A DNA stretch of 5,361 nucleotides, from contig CALBHZ010000130.1 in the NCBI GenBank assembly GCA_937892815.1, forward strand, positions 1 through 5,361, written 5' to 3'. A program made the position numbers and the translations under genes. Source of the DNA: an uncultured archaeon (lineage in GTDB: Archaea; Thermoproteota; Nitrososphaeria; Conexivisphaerales; CALBHZ01). Under the pieces are notes generated by a model. It saw only the letters and a list, made by a program, of their open reading frames with translations. It was not told where the DNA came from and ran no database searches. Shown piece by piece: positions 5,291-5,361 of the stretch; position 1 is the stretch's first letter, and every line of letters starts with the position of its first letter.

Positions 5291-5361
5291 CTGTCTCTTA
5301 TACACATCTGACGCTGCCGACGAATTAGACGGTGTAGATCTCGGTGGTCGCCGTATCATTA
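5291..5361. other. Illumina Nextera adapter read-through (non-biological)
   Basis: Positions 5291-5309 are the 19-base Tn5 mosaic end CTGTCTCTTATACACATCT. Positions 5310-5323 (GACGCTGCCGACGA) complete the read-1 adapter complement. Positions 5324-5331 (ATTAGACG) are an i5 index in reverse complement, which I recall as S510 (CGTCTAAT). Positions 5332-5360 are the reverse complement of the P5 flow-cell sequence, with one extra A at 5361. The contig should be trimmed at 5290. The tagmentation kit suggests a low-input, metagenome or single-cell library. Confidence 0.98.

Overview
The window looks like a chromosomal fragment of a thermophilic archaeon, most likely Thermoproteota (Crenarchaeota). 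The evidence is a full-length archaeal TYW1 (4-demethylwyosine synthase), a geranylgeranyl-reductase family protein beside a trans-prenyltransferase, an archaeal-only HTH regulator family, TATA-box promoters placed for leaderless transcripts, heavy use of AGA/AGG and ATA codons, and many TTG/GTG starts. A Sulfolobales-like lineage would fit, but the order cannot be fixed from this sequence.

Layout. Positions 1-245: the 3' part of a TatA protein-export gene, cut by the left edge. Positions 251-495: a second TatA-like gene that needs one -1 frame change to be read through. Positions 492-2409, minus strand: two isoprenoid genes, a short geranylgeranyl-reductase-like flavoprotein and a short polyprenyl diphosphate synthase. 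Positions 2468-3582, plus strand: a small HTH regulator with a C-terminal CxxC, overlapped by an unrecognised 250-residue protein. Positions 3562-4563, minus strand: TYW1, converging on the unknown gene with a 21-bp overlap. Positions 4661-4736: tRNA-Glu(TTC), with a TATA box before it and a hairpin plus T-rich terminator after it. Positions 4872-5290: the first two thirds of a CbiM-type cobalt/nickel transport gene, with an 11-bp direct repeat in its promoter region.

Positions 5291-5361 are not biological. They are Illumina Nextera read-through: the transposon mosaic end, read-1 adapter remainder, an 8-base i5 index and the P5 sequence. The last real base is about 5290. The cbiM frame stays open through the adapter, so an unmasked annotation would carry a false C-terminus.

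How the genes relate. The two Tat genes are a tandem pair sharing a similar C-terminal tail. The reductase and prenyl synthase probably act on the same lipid product; small residues before the first aspartate-rich motif and the short length suggest a chain longer than C20, such as the side chain of a respiratory quinone. The regulator and the unknown protein are translationally coupled. The regulator and prenyl synthase are divergent and appear to share one TATA-like element. The tRNA, TYW1 and cbiM look like independent transcription units.
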